From positions 620,001 through 684,000 of the forward strand of contig JAIWNF010000022.1 in assembly GCA_025093555.1 (NCBI GenBank): a DNA stretch of 64,000 nt, given 5' to 3'. Made by a program: the position numbers and the translations under genes. The stretch is from Circinella umbellata. Taxonomy: Eukaryota; Mucoromycota; Mucoromycetes; Mucorales; Lichtheimiaceae. Position 1 is the first letter of the stretch. Each line of letters starts with the position of its first letter. Of the stretch, positions 52,233-64,000 are shown piece by piece. The notes beneath the pieces are model-generated. The model did not search any database, had not been told where the DNA came from, and saw only the letters and a list, made by a program, of their open reading frames with translations.

Positions 52233-55016
52233 TTTTATGCTGTGATCCAGAGAAGTAAAAGAATAAATAAAGAAAAAGATGAAAAAGGTTTACCAGAAAA
52301 AATTGCAGCCATTGAAGTACTTTTTTTATTGATTCGGACAATAGATTCTTTTCTTGGTACCATGTCTAGTTAGTAAATAGCCAATATTTCTCTCGTGGTC
52401 TCCGAAACTAAGAATCGGAGCAGCTATTCTTCCTTTTTCCGTTCTAATGTAAGTGCGGGTTTGTATTTTTCAATCACTCAGCTTCAGCAACAAAAAAAAA
52501 TGACAGCATAGTGGGGGACCCTGCACATTTTTTATATACTTGTTGAAATATTATTAAGGATACTATATAACTAATAACAACAAAAATGACGTCTTGTGAT
52601 TTGAATACGTATATAGTTGTGGTGAAACTTTTCCCAATTTATAATCATTTCAGGATTGTTGTTATCAGTATCAAAGCTTAAGTATACTAACAAAATAGTT
52701 ATATAGCATCTCGCTTCTCTTTTTCTTCACTATGGCTGATAAACAAATTACTTTTATTACTTAAGCACTTTGTTGTTGCCATACCAATAAAAAAAAGGGC
52801 ACAGTATTGTCCAAACCAGTAAAATTCTGAGAAAGTTAAGCCGCTTAATGCCCAAAACACAATTCCCGCATCTTTCAAACGGTATGAGGCGGGACATCGC
52901 AAAACGATCCGTTGTGGTCCGTTCTTTTTTCTTGAATTATGAATTCAATGATTTTATTTTATTTGCACTTGAACGAATTTTTTTTTTAAAAGATTACAAA
53001 AAATGCGGGTGAACATATAATGTGGGGCAAAATATACTCCATCTTCTTTTGTCTGCTTTTTGAAAGGTGGGGCCCCGAATAAAAATTGGATTGTTACCCA
53101 TACTTATGAGCATCCATACACTTAAACTTAGAAATCATAATCAACCTCTAGTTGACTTTTTTTTTATCTGTGAAACCATCGCGAAAAAATTTAGATTTCC
53201 CGACAAAAAAATAAACGTGGTCAGATGTTCCCGCCAGCTCCCGTTCCAGTCCCTGGATTGTTTTTCATTTGTTTGAAAAAAAAAGGGTGCACGGATAACT
53301 GGGACAAAAGCTGAATGGATAGGAATCAATGTTAATAATAAAAAAAAGTTCCAGCTTTGGATTCTGATAAATAGGAAATAAGTATCATTGTTTACATAAA
53401 CAAGGGTTTCTTTCCCTGATTAAAGAGCATAAAATGTGTGTTACATTCAATATTAAACTGCCGCACTTTTTTTCTTATTCTTTGAAAGACTACTATAACC
53501 ATATCATTCGACCTGTTGGATTATAATATTTTTTTGGGGGGGAGTGACGAGTGGAAAATAAAAATAAAAAGTGCTACAGAAGCATCGTGAGCTTCAGTTC
53601 GACTTGATTAAGCTGTGATTAAAGAAGAACAACTCCGTTCCGAAAAATAAGAAAAAAAGTTTTTTTATCTTGTTTTTATTTTTTATTACTTTGAATCGTG
53701 AAAGGTTAATTTTGGATCTACAGCTGAACGATTTTCTATTTCGAAATATTCGGGGGCTGGACCGAATTCTCGACACGCACACTGTACTTTCTTACATAGG
53801 TTATATAAATGTTCATGTCAGAAAAGAACTGACTGGATTTGACAACTACTAGTGATTGTTTACTATCAGGCGACGATAATGAAAGAACGCTTTCTATCTA
53901 ATCTATAATATATATCAGAGAATTTACTTTCGGACGGTATCGGATATAAAAGTCACTTCATTAGACTTGGTAGTGCTTCTTGTATTTATAGTTTCATATC
54001 CAGTTCCATGTCTCTGACTTGACCAGGTAAACACACAAGGCAATTCAATGCATCATCATCAACTCAATGTGCCTTGCTGTCAGCGTTCGGAATTGTAGCT
54101 AGTGTTCTTCAGATTCCAAATATGTATAACTTTCTTTCGTAATAAAAGCAGTATTAATTGTCTTTCACATTGTTGTATCTCATACATTTCTATCGCATCA
54201 AAAAGCGTCTTCCTTGTCCATCAGAGCTAACCACACGTAGTGGATAAAAATAATTCAAATATCAAAAACAAAGTTGGCTTCAAGTTATAAAAATGCACAA
54301 GAAAATTTGTCGCTTCAGTTATCACTATTTTTCGAGGTAAGCTGTGATATAATAATATGTTCTGCTAATATGTACTGGACCGATAGTAATCCTATCTAAA
54401 CTAGTCTTAGTTTTGTTTATAGAACCATCCATAACCTGTAGATATTTTCTTTGAGAAAAATCAAAGATATAAGGTATAATAGGTAATGTGAAAGCAACTA
54501 ATACTCATGTACTACGTAATAAAGCAAAGCATAGAGAAAATGGATTGTTTCACGTCATTTAACATGTATCATCGTACCATGGATTGATTTACTATGGTAA
54601 CTATTTGTATTTTTCTCACAAGTAATCAATAGTATAGAATAATAGTATTTCGGTACATTACATATTATACATTAAACTGTTGTATAAAAATAAAGGTAAT
54701 TTAGTTATACGTATTAGATTGTATTAACAGTGAAAAAGAAAGAAAGGGTATTATAATGTAAATGATGATACATTATGGATCTGGTTGGTAAATAGTACTA
54801 ATAAATAATAATGATAATAATAAAGCGGTATATAGGGAGAGTTCAATTATGAGTAATTTTTGTTCTTTTAGAAACGCGTGATTGTGTTCTTAAATACTAA
54901 ACACACCATGAATTTTTGTATGATAGAATGCTGTTTTGTAGATAAAGTATGACGTATATGGTTGTGATGATAATTTGATAGAAAAAAAAAGAACGAGGAA
55001 AATATCATTGAAAATC
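52233..55016. other. Intergenic region, 2.8 kb
   Basis: Contains the sugar-transporter promoter at its left. The rest is mixed AT-rich DNA with poly-T runs and a G9 run near 53534. Short frames on both strands (52699-52902, 53067-53329, 53594-53852) have no recognisable motif or splicing. Confidence 0.5.
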
Positions 55017-58000
55017 TTATCGCGGAGGCACGGTCACTATTGTAGATGCTGTTGTTCTTGTTGAATCATTCTGATGAATATTTTCGGTATAACTATGGTC
55101 ACTATCAGAGTCCATATCCATCCAATCAGGCCAATTGGGTACTCGGTTAATAATGGCTTTGAGTACCTCTAACCAATCATCACGCTCTTTAGCTGAGTCA
55201 CAGAAAAAGTTTATCGACTCTCCATTTTTAAAAGTAATTCGATAACTATTCTTAACTGAATAAGACCCGAGTTCATCTTCAGATGCTGTAGTTGCACTAG
55301 TAATAATTGAACTTCTATCCCCTCCTGCTAGTGATTGATGTTGATGTAGGGATGGTGGCGGTGGCACTGGTGGTGATGCTAATAAACTATGCTTACTATT
55401 ATTGACTGTCGTCGTTGTCGTCGTTGTCGATGATGAAGAATCGTCCATAGCTCTAGGTGGAACAATAATACGATTATCAGCAGATAATGAAACAGCTTGA
55501 GATAAATCAATAATTACTCGAGGTGATCGTGGTTTAACATCTGTATATGAAAATAAGCGCCATCCTTTTAAACTGAAATATCGTCGTCTCCAAAACTAAT
55601 TTATATAGTATCTCCTCGTTTAATAGTCTTTCCTTTTCTTAAAAAAAAATTTGGTCCATTCAGAAAACGTGGAATATATACTCTACCTTGACATCTCCTC
55701 CAAGTTGTGACATATATCCAGATTGCCAACATGTACGATAGCATCTTTGAACATTCAATCCTTTTTCACAATCCGCCAAATTAATGGGTAATTTTTCAAT
55801 CTATTATAAATACCATCCAGCAATCAAGAAAAATTAATATCTATTTTTTGTTTAGCATCTTATACATCAAGTGTATTAATTACCTTTGAAACTTCGCATG
55901 GTATATAACATAATTCAACTGTCACTTTACCAACAGCCTTTTCAGGAACACAATTATTTTTATCTTTTTTATGTGTTGGAATAATACCCCCAAGGCGCGC
56001 ATATTGATACCATCCATTAATAAGTGCAAAGGAAGCTTTGCATAATTTAGATTGACATTGTTTTTTGATACTTTCAAGTGATACCCGCGTTTGCGCTAAA
56101 GCGCCATCAGTTCGATTGACATATCGCAAAATACTATCTGTTCGTGACCTTCTTCTATTTCCAAATAATTTGCGGAATTGATTACTTTTTGTTGATTGAC
56201 CCGCAATCAATGTAATTGTGAATTCTGATGATGGTTCAACGTCACTAGAAGTATAAAGAAATGGTTATATAAGATAGAAGATATACGTATATCGTAACAA
56301 AAAAAAACCCCCAGTGTATATACATACATATAAAAATCACTATTGAATGAAATATTATGTTCCATGGTATGATAGTCTGTACTTTGTTCTAATTTTCCAT
56401 TACTTAAAACGCAACGAACTTGTGGTGCATCTATGATTATTGATGGAAAAAGATTGTTTCGCTTAGAATGAAGAAATAGATAGGGTGAAAGGGAAAAATC
56501 ACACTCTACCTGAATGAATTGGAAAATCCAGATTTTCTGCTGCAATCACCCGAATATAAAGTCTACCTTTTGACTCGTTATTTTGAACAGGTGGCGATGT
56601 ATCTTCCCGCTTTTAATTGAAAAATAAAAATTATTTTGTTATTGATAGAGCACAAAAATGCGATTGATTATTTGTCTTTATTTTATTACCTGGCACGAGG
56701 AGCTAAATTCTCGCCAGATGCGTTCTGTGGGAGCGGACGATGCTACTGATCCATTTTCATATATAGACCATCCATCAATCTGGTCATCATTCTCAGTCAA
56801 AGTTTTTGACGCATGCACAACAGTTAAACTTTCCCGTGCCTTGTAATATGTTGTCTAAAGTAAATTATTAGACCATTTTGTAAATTCTCAAACGACATAC
56901 GTAACTCTTTTTTTAACATATTTTTGCATAAGAAATAAGATTTACCCTTTTCGACGTTATTTTATCAAGCTCATTCATAACTGACAATCCAAAATCGACA
57001 TCCTGATCATCATCAACATTTTTTCTTTGTTTTTCTTTTTTGGTTGAAGTATTAGTTGCGGTGTTAATTGTGGTGGTACTTGGTGTTGATCGTAATAAGA
57101 TAGGCTCTTGACTAGGCGTTGTGGACCTGCGTATTCTTGTTCTTGTTAGTAATAAGGATGATGTAGAGCCACTATATTCGGAAGTAGCATATTTCTTACT
57201 CCCCATTCCATCAAACTCCACTGTTGGTGTCGTCGTTGTGATATTAGGCTTAGAAGGGTTACTAAGTGACGGCATACTTTGTGTTTTTGGTGGTGTTAGT
57301 GTTGGCATGGCAGTACAATATTGTTGATTAGCTGCTTTTATTTTGAAAATAACATCCATCAATTGACTTTCCATGGATTGGACGGTCCTTTTGTTATTGT
57401 TCATTTTAATAGGCGGTCCAGCATGAAAAGTAGCAGCGTTGCTTTGATTTGTTGAGCCCCAAGTTGTTGTTGCTCCTTGTTGCTGTTTTCGTTTTGTTAA
57501 TTGGTTTAATACTTCGTCTCCAAATCTTCGCCGCTCTTTATTACGGTCTCGATTATTATTATTATTTGGTATAACGAACGGTATATCTCTTATAATCGGT
57601 GGCGTTTCTTTTTTCTGACCATTTGAATCTATGCTGTTTACGTCTCTATCGATAATTGTAGGAATTGTTGAAGAAGAACATGTTTCGCCATCAACCAATT
57701 CTAGTTGCTGCTGTTGCTTGCTTTCGTCAATAATCTTCTGATTGTCCGTACTATTTTCTTGAAACTCCATCGTTTTGTCTGTATGACTATTTATATTATT
57801 ATCTTGATCGGTACTCATGTTCTCGTGAATATCATTGCGGTTTACGTTAATATTATTGCAGTGACTATCTTGATCTCCTCCCATTGTAATATTGACACCG
57901 CTGTCATGATCCTTTTGATTCAGATATGTCGATTCTTTTTGTTCTTCGTCATCATCGTCATCAACATAAAACAACTCTTCATCTTGATCCTCCATACTGT

Positions 58001-58592
58001 CGTCGTCTTCGTCATTCGTATCTTGATAATCGTCATCCACTATATGTGACCCAGATTCGGGTGTCATGGATGGGTCCGAAATTTCAATTTCATCGATATC
58101 GCTATTAAATGTTACTGTTCTACGAGAAGTCGATAATTTGGCACTACACTCTTTGTCGTTGACGTTATCATCGTTATCAGTATTGTCATTAGTTTTAGTT
58201 GATAATTCGTGTAGATCATTGCTATTATTATTATTAATGGTATTGCTATCATTGACGTGGTTGAAACGAAAAGGAAAAGTATTTGTTGCCGGTGCTAGTG
58301 GATGTCGTTGCCACTCATGTCGACGATTTTGATAGAAAGTTGCAGAAGCACGTTCGGGGAAAAGTGACGTTTGAGCGGTAGATTGAATAGTAAGTGAAGC
58401 AACTTCAAGTCGGGGTGCAACACTTCTACCAAGTTCTGCAGTTGACATGGGTCGAGTTGACAAACGTAATGAATCAATACTGTGTGGACTCCCATTATGA
58501 TTGCTTTGTACATTGTCAGCATTGCTATTATTATCTACACCTGATTGGATTGAATGCCCAGCCATTTCTAATAAACAGCCATATAATAGCAT
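55017..58592 (-). CDS. Anillin/Bud4-like protein with C-terminal PH domain
   Basis: Exons from high to low: 58592-56946, 56854-56690, 56609-56510, 56430-56328, 56244-55884, 55800-55687, 55595-55017; 1022 residues. The N-terminal ~550 residues are disordered, rich in Asn/Asp/Ser/Thr, with an acidic stretch (DDDYQDTNDEDDDSMEDQDEE). An anillin-homology-like region follows (KGRLYIRVIAAENLDFPIHS ... KASFALINGWYQYARLG ... VTVELCYIPCEVSK). A PH domain lies at ~805-970 (GYMSQLGGDVKFWRRRYFSLKGWRLFSY ... YRITFKNGESINFFCDSAKERDDWLEVL), interrupted by a Ser/Thr/Pro insert. Such proteins scaffold septins and cortical rings at the membrane. An in-frame ATG at 58565 (MAGHSIQ) is an alternative start. Confidence 0.85.
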
Positions 58593-60315
58593 ACAAAGAG
58601 AGAAATGGCGCGCAAAAAATAAGACAAAAAAAGAGCTCCCTGTTCCTCAATTGTAACAGGATCCCTCTGTTTCTTTTGTTGCAGGAACACAACACAAAAA
58701 ATCCCTATTCCAAATGAGGATATCCGAAAACATTTCTAAAATAGGCATTTCATTTTTATTTTTTTTTATTTTTCATTGTCAAGAGGAGAAACAAAGGAGA
58801 AGGTCTTTCTTGTATCAACAGGTGTTATGATTGAAGGAGAACTCATTTTGATATGCTTTATTCACATTACTGATTGATTTTGACGGAGACTTATATCTGT
58901 CATGCTAATTGCTGAGAAAATATAGTCTATCAGCTAGTTAGGTTGGCTTGGGAGCATTCTACTATTTCGGGTTACACCAGTATGAGAAGGCATCTTTGTG
59001 TAAGGAGAGTACAAAAAACGCCACAGGTATTCTATTCATTTATGATTGTTATATAATCCATGATTCAACCTTTATTAATCACACATGAATAATAATATTC
59101 TTGATTGCTTTTTATTTATTGTAATTGATTTTGTTGTATATTGTTACTAATAATAGTATATGTAGTACATTACACAACAGCACACCTCTTTCTTTTTCGT
59201 TGTTAAGATGTTGTCTCCTCATTTTATTCACTTTTTCGATTATGTCTTGTCTCTCCTACATCTTTATATTCAGACAATGGTAACCAATTATTACTGAGAA
59301 ACTGTTTCTATAAAAAAAACACTTACTGTGTTTCTTTATATCAACATCTTGCAATATACGTATAAATGTAATATAATATAATATAAATAATATAATCAAA
59401 TTTTTACAATTAATATGCCTTACACTTTACCTAGTTTATTATATTATTATATGGTAATCATACGCATCATTACGTTCTATTTCATCTATACGTACTTGAA
59501 ATTCTTATTATGGATCCGTTATTCTTCAACCGTGGGGTTTTCTTCTTTTTTGTTAAAACAATCAATTCATGGGTTTCAGTGATATATAAGAATTTATTAG
59601 CTGCAGCAATTTGTATTTATAATACAATGTAGTTAAGCTAAATCTGTAAAATGATAAAAAGTATAATGAAAGACTATCGGTACTCTGTGTTTTTTTTTCT
59701 GGAGCTAATTTTGCTTTTCTTATTCTTATAAAGGTTTAATAGTGTGTCTTGAAACTTTTAATTTTATATATAAAGAAAACCTAAAATAGTTATAGATGTT
59801 GTCCCTGGATAAGGTAGAGAGTGAGAGGTCAAAAGAAAGAACAAGAGTGTATGTGATATAGCTGCTTATGTTTATCAAAAACCTGGCATAATTTCTTCTC
59901 GGTTTTGTACGTATTTATTTTTATTTTTAAGGAATACGAAATAATGTAACTTGAAAAAGAAGAGAGTATGTGTTGAATGCACATCCATATCAAACATTTT
60001 TAACTTGAGGCGTCTTTATTTAAATCTTCGTTAGTCCTTTCCTTTTCTATATGATTATCAATTTTTTTGGTTATATCATAAGATATTCACTTGTATATGT
60101 ACATCTAAACGATCGCTTTTTATGAAGTCGCTTGAAAGTACGCTTTTATTTTTACGGTTCCATGTTGATTTTTTTATTCGCATTTCTCATAAATAGCGGA
60201 AAGCTTGAAAACAAATATAGAGAGACTATCTGATTTAGAGAACAAATCGCTTGCGACTATTATCTTAATCTATACAAGCCTCATGCCTTAGATATTCCAT
60301 GGTACTTTTCATGTA
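58593..60315. other. Gene-free AT-rich region
   Basis: Upstream of the anillin-like gene, so it should carry that promoter. No other feature is recognised. Confidence 0.45.
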
Positions 60316-61142
60316 CAGAGGGTCCCCGTTAATTTCATAGGGCCATTTCCCAATTTTTTTGTGAAAATAAAGGGGTGTGAAAATTAACGGATACTATGAA
60401 ATTTATTTCCAAGAATGTGCATATATTGAATACTTCAGCTTACTACTGTATACAGTATCTTTTAATGTATCAAAACACGTAATAATTAATAACTTATTTC
60501 TATATGATCGCTCCTAATGCATTTTTGGAACTATTTCTTTTTTTATTTGAGCATATCTATGACTTTTTTTTAAAACAATAAAAGCTATATATAATCCCAA
60601 GAGATGCAGAGATAATTTATCTATTATATTATTCCATTTTTTCTATATTTCTGCTCTATATATACTAAAACAAAATGACAGTAACCAAATCTAACGTTGG
60701 CTTGACAACTGAACAGTATAGTATTCTGGCTGAGAAAAAAAGACTTAACCCGCGAACCATGACAAACCGATCACTAGCATTATGGGCTAAAAATGGATTC
60801 AAGTTGTTTAAGGCACCTGATATTAGTACTATATGCAAAGGCTTAAATCGAGAAAAACAAGAAGAGAATAAACATTGAATAACCTCTTAAGAAAAAACAT
60901 GCAAATGGCGTAATAAAAAAAGTAACCCATACTGTATACTAATTTAATTACAATCCTTATATTTATCGCATAATTTTTTTTGATTTACATATCCGATGAG
61001 GATTCAATGCCGCCAAGTGCTGTGAAAGTGAAATTAAGGGGGATGTGAAAATTTTCTTATGTTATTTTTACCATTCCTTGATTTTTGGTGAAGTTATTGA
61101 GGTGTGAAAATTAACGGATATGAAATTAACGGGGACCCTCTG
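60316..61142 (+). mobile_element. Non-autonomous pogo/Tigger-like DNA transposon with perfect TIRs
   Basis: An 827-bp element flanked by TA on both sides (60314-60315 and 61143-61144). Its terminal inverted repeats are identical over 24 bases, starting CAGAGGGTCCCCGTTAATTT. A subterminal motif GTGTGAAAATTAACGGATA occurs near both ends in the same orientation. Inside, at 60675-60878, a 67-codon frame resembles the N-terminal helix-turn-helix of pogo transposases and CENP-B. The DDE catalytic domain is absent, so the copy cannot move itself. Perfect TIRs suggest recent mobilisation by a full-length relative. Confidence 0.88.
60675..60878 (+). CDS. Truncated pogo-type transposase: N-terminal HTH only
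   Basis: 67 residues. The segment LTTEQYSILAEKKRLNPRTM then RSLALWAKNGFKLFKAPDIS and TICKGLNREK follows the CENP-B/pogo N-terminal HTH pattern (LT.EQ...I...K..NP......LA.WAK..F.L.KAP..STI..IL). A full transposase would continue with a second HTH and a DDE domain; here a stop follows at once. It lies centrally within the TIR element. If translated it could be a DNA-binding peptide able to occupy element ends. Confidence 0.65.
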   Translation: MTVTKSNVGLTTEQYSILAEKKRLNPRTMTNRSLALWAKNGFKLFKAPDISTICKGLNREKQEENKH

Positions 61143-61144
61143 TA

Positions 61145-63718
61145 ATACGACATTTGACTTTGATAGTCAGATAATCTACCTCAGTAAGTTTTTGAAGTTG
61201 TCTGAAACAAAGATAATTCTGTTTTTAGAGCATATATAATAACTTCATCTTTAATACAATCATCAATTTTACTGTAAGTCATACAACATATCATTTAAAT
61301 AAAACAGAATACTTGGATGTTGCGTTAGATTATTGAGACTATTAAAATTTCATCGAAGGCGCGCCCGAAAACATTAGGCGCACTTTCATCGCGACACGGT
61401 TGATAATAAGATTTCTAGAACTAGACAGTTGGGAACATCGGGTCACTCCTTCCCATTTGTGTCTTCAGAACTAGCTGTAAATAACTGCTCTGGAACGAAT
61501 AGTTACGCATGTCCAGTGGTGAATTACAAAGGGCATATATACTCATGCAGGCTTTATTGCTACGTACGAATATACTTTGCTTGATTGAGTTGTGTGCTGT
61601 ATGTGCCTTTTTTTTTATACTCTGCGTATAAACTTTTCTCCATATCATTAAAGTCTTTTTAAATATCTTTCATATGTATCACTCACTTTTTTTTTTATCC
61701 ATACGAACATCCCATATCCCATCATTGTTGCAATTTGGTTTTGTATGTTCGTTCTTCGTAATAAGTTACTATCATAAATCTTTTTTTTTTTCGCGAATTT
61801 TTCGCGACAACATACATAAAACGTGTTTGTTTCTACATAAAATAAAACCGTTGTTAAGTAACTTATTGCTATGGTAAAAAAAATGCCCCACACTAATCTT
61901 ACTTTGACATGGAATGTTGTAATCTATAGTTTGTAAAGATCTTAGATAGTTTTTTTTTTTCTTCGGACTCGGCCCAGATTTCACATGATAATAAATATGG
62001 TAATAACATGCTGCGGATCTATCCGGTCTAGATCACTATTATTGTTAGCAGTAACCAGTCTTATTAAAAAATGTCACCAACACATTTCTACTTTGTTCTT
62101 TCCCTTTCCTACCAACTATTCTTTCTTTTTTGAAATGTACTTTTAGTAATCTACTACTTTTTTACATTTCTTTTTACACTTTCTCTTTTCTCCCAACATT
62201 CAAAAAAAAAAGAAGTATTTCTTTCTTTTCTTTTGACATTCCTTTTTACACTTTTTTTTTATGACATTTACTTTCAATTACTTGTAACTTTTCTTTTTTC
62301 TACCCTTTCTTATCAAGGATAAAAAAGAAGTAGGATGGCTACTTGCTACTCTTCTTCTTTTTTTTTTTTGACATGTATTTAAAGTTTAATTTTTTATGTC
62401 CCTTTTTATGTTCTTTTTCCTTTTCTTACTTTCCTTAAACTATCATTTTTTTCTCTCTTCATTTAGTCAAATGACGAATAACATTCAACAGACAATAAGT
62501 AACGTAAAATAGTCAAAAGGTACAGTTTTTCAAAATATTTATTTTATTGTTTTTAAGCTACAATAGCCGCCTATTACGTTGCTAATTTTGTCTATAACTT
62601 TTTATTTTTACGGTAGCTGTTTGGTTTTTCTGCATTCACCTGGAACCGTGAGTGCATAAACTTACCACCAGTGGACCTTCAAGCGTGACAATTATCCCCT
62701 TTCACTTGATAAACTATGCGGTGTCTTATATATTCAATGGCGAAATTTTGATCTGTTTTATCGTTAACGGTCGCCCATAATTAGGGGTTTCCAAGGTGTC
62801 AAAATGAGTTTTAATACTGAACCTGTACTACTTATTGGCAGTTGGTGGTGCATGAATTATTTTAACGGCGCATACATTTCAAACTTTAATTGGAACCAAA
62901 CAGTGGCTAGAGGAACCAAAAACGTGATTCTTTTTTTTTAAACAAAAATTCTTTGACAACGCGTAAAACTTTTTATATGTACAAGCTCATCATATAGTGC
63001 GACCAAGAGAACAAACGTATCAAACAAAGTACTACAAACGTTGAAGGTATGTTGGGGAGAAGAAAAAGAAAAAAAAACAAAAGCATAATTGATTATTTTT
63101 GTTTTGAGAAAATACTTTACTTATTATTGCCATTTAATTTTATAGATGTATGAATGAAGAAACTCTTACAAGTACAGCTTACATTCCTTGATGTTCTACA
63201 GAAGATGAACCAATGATAAAACAAGGCTTTAAACATGAAAACAAACAAAATAAACACGGTTCAAGGCGACTACTATCTTCAACAAGTATGGTCTTTTAAA
63301 AGAAGAGCACGATTTATTTATTTTTTAGATTTAATACAGTAAACAAATAACGGTAAGTCTTTTTATTATTATTTTAAGATGATGTGTGAACCTATCAAAA
63401 TTGTCTTATGTTGCTATGAGAACATTTAATTTACAAAGAGACTACTGCTCAATATATACGTTCCTTATCATCTTTATCTTAAATATTAATTATATCTATA
63501 TGTTTATATGACAGCTATATGTCACCAAGGTGAGTAATGTATTCTCTTTTAATGGAACTTTCTCATTATATCAAGTGTTTTTCTAATGCTATTTCAGATG
63601 CCCAGTAATTCATTTTATTTTATCATACCTTGATCTAATATATAGGTAACCTATGAGCCACAAGAGACATAGTAGATGACACGCTAGGTAACACAGGTGG
63701 TGCTCCAACAAGGTACAT
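61145..63718. other. Gene-free region with pyrimidine-rich tracts
   Basis: 61.1-62.0 kb is AT-rich with one GC-richer patch (GGCGCGCCCG near 61370). 62.08-62.46 kb is a T/C-dominated stretch in which fragments like CTTTTTACACTTT and TTTTTTGACAT recur, probably a decayed tandem repeat. No gene is supported to 63.7 kb. Confidence 0.45.
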
Positions 63719-64000
63719 TACAAGGCTGGCAATCAAACAAGATAAGTTACAAGGCCGGCGACAAACAAGGTAAGTTACAAGGCTGGCGACGAACAAGGTA
63801 GGTAACAAGGCTGGCGACGAACAAGGTAGGTAACAAGGTCGGCGACGAACAAGGTAAGTTACAAGGCCGGCGACGAACAAGGTAAGTTTCCAAGGCCGGC
63901 GACGAACAAGGTAAGCTACAAGGCCGGCGACAAACAAGGTAAGTTACAAGGCTGGCGACGAACAAGGTAGGTAACAAGGCTGGCGACGAACAAGGTAGGT
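63719..64000. repeat. 28-bp minisatellite, 10 copies, continuing past the window
   Basis: Unit ACAAGG(C/T)(C/T)GGCGAC(A/G)AACAAGGTA(A/G)GT(T/A), period 28 with occasional single-base insertions. The array is much GC-richer than its surroundings. Because 28 is not a multiple of three, minus-strand frames run through it as quasi-repeats (VAGLVTYLVRRRPC); I regard these as artefacts. Confidence 0.95.

Noticed and set aside
63635..63977. Minus-strand repeat proteins (VAGLVTYLVRRRPC units)
   Set aside because: The 28-bp unit shifts frame each copy and gives the same peptide cyclically. No gene structure surrounds it.

Overview
The window is AT-rich nuclear DNA of a filamentous, early-diverging fungus. 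I infer Mucoromycota, most likely Mucorales. The genes carry many short GT-AG introns. Actin is 375 residues and highly conserved. Intergenic DNA is full of homopolymers and microsatellites, and several decayed repeat-family genes and pogo-like DNA elements are present. There are no bacterial operons, rRNA genes or tRNA genes that I could support. I assembled the gene models by hand from splice consensus. In every protein-coding model the summed exon length is a multiple of three.

Layout. 1-1960: a decayed gene on the minus strand facing an inverted partial copy of its own first exon. 2670-4970 (-): secreted nucleoside hydrolase. 5927-7043 (+): double Myb/SANT protein. 8853-10832 (+): GSK-3 kinase, whose first intron appears to be GC-AG. 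12517-14386 (+): actin. 14904-15056 (+): tiny CHCH-like protein. 15166-15980 (-): universal-stress-protein domain. 16162-17843 (-): membrane-anchored alpha/beta hydrolase that lacks the nucleophile serine. 18302-20330 (-): mitochondrial serine hydroxymethyltransferase. 23717-25753 (-): NIPA-type magnesium transporter. 26811-31088 (-): 1318-residue mucin-like membrane protein with large internal repeats. 32735-35884 (-): HECT ubiquitin ligase, divergent from 36219-39711 (+), a WDR44-like WD40 protein. 40096-42572 (-) and 43101-44413 (+): divergent multicopper ferroxidase and iron permease. 50517-52232 (-): MFS sugar transporter. 55017-58592 (-): anillin/Bud4-like PH protein.

How they work together. 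The clearest functional unit is the FET3/FTR1-type pair. The ferroxidase oxidises Fe(II) outside the cell and the permease imports Fe(III). Both genes read outward from one 528-bp region that holds three perfect ATCTGATAA sites, the core bound by Fep1/SreA-type iron-sensing GATA repressors. The other genes are housekeeping or cell-polarity and cell-surface genes with no evident common pathway.

The gene-poor stretches (44.4-50.5 kb and 58.6-64 kb) hold the mobile-element relics. These are a palindromic element near 47 kb, a decayed gene at 48.7-49.2 kb, a TA-flanked pogo-like element with perfect 24-bp terminal inverted repeats at 60.3-61.1 kb, and a 28-bp minisatellite that runs off the end of the window. 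I found no clearly new multi-gene system. The strongest leads are the iron promoter, the serine-less hydrolase, the repeat architecture of the mucin-like gene and the pogo-like element.
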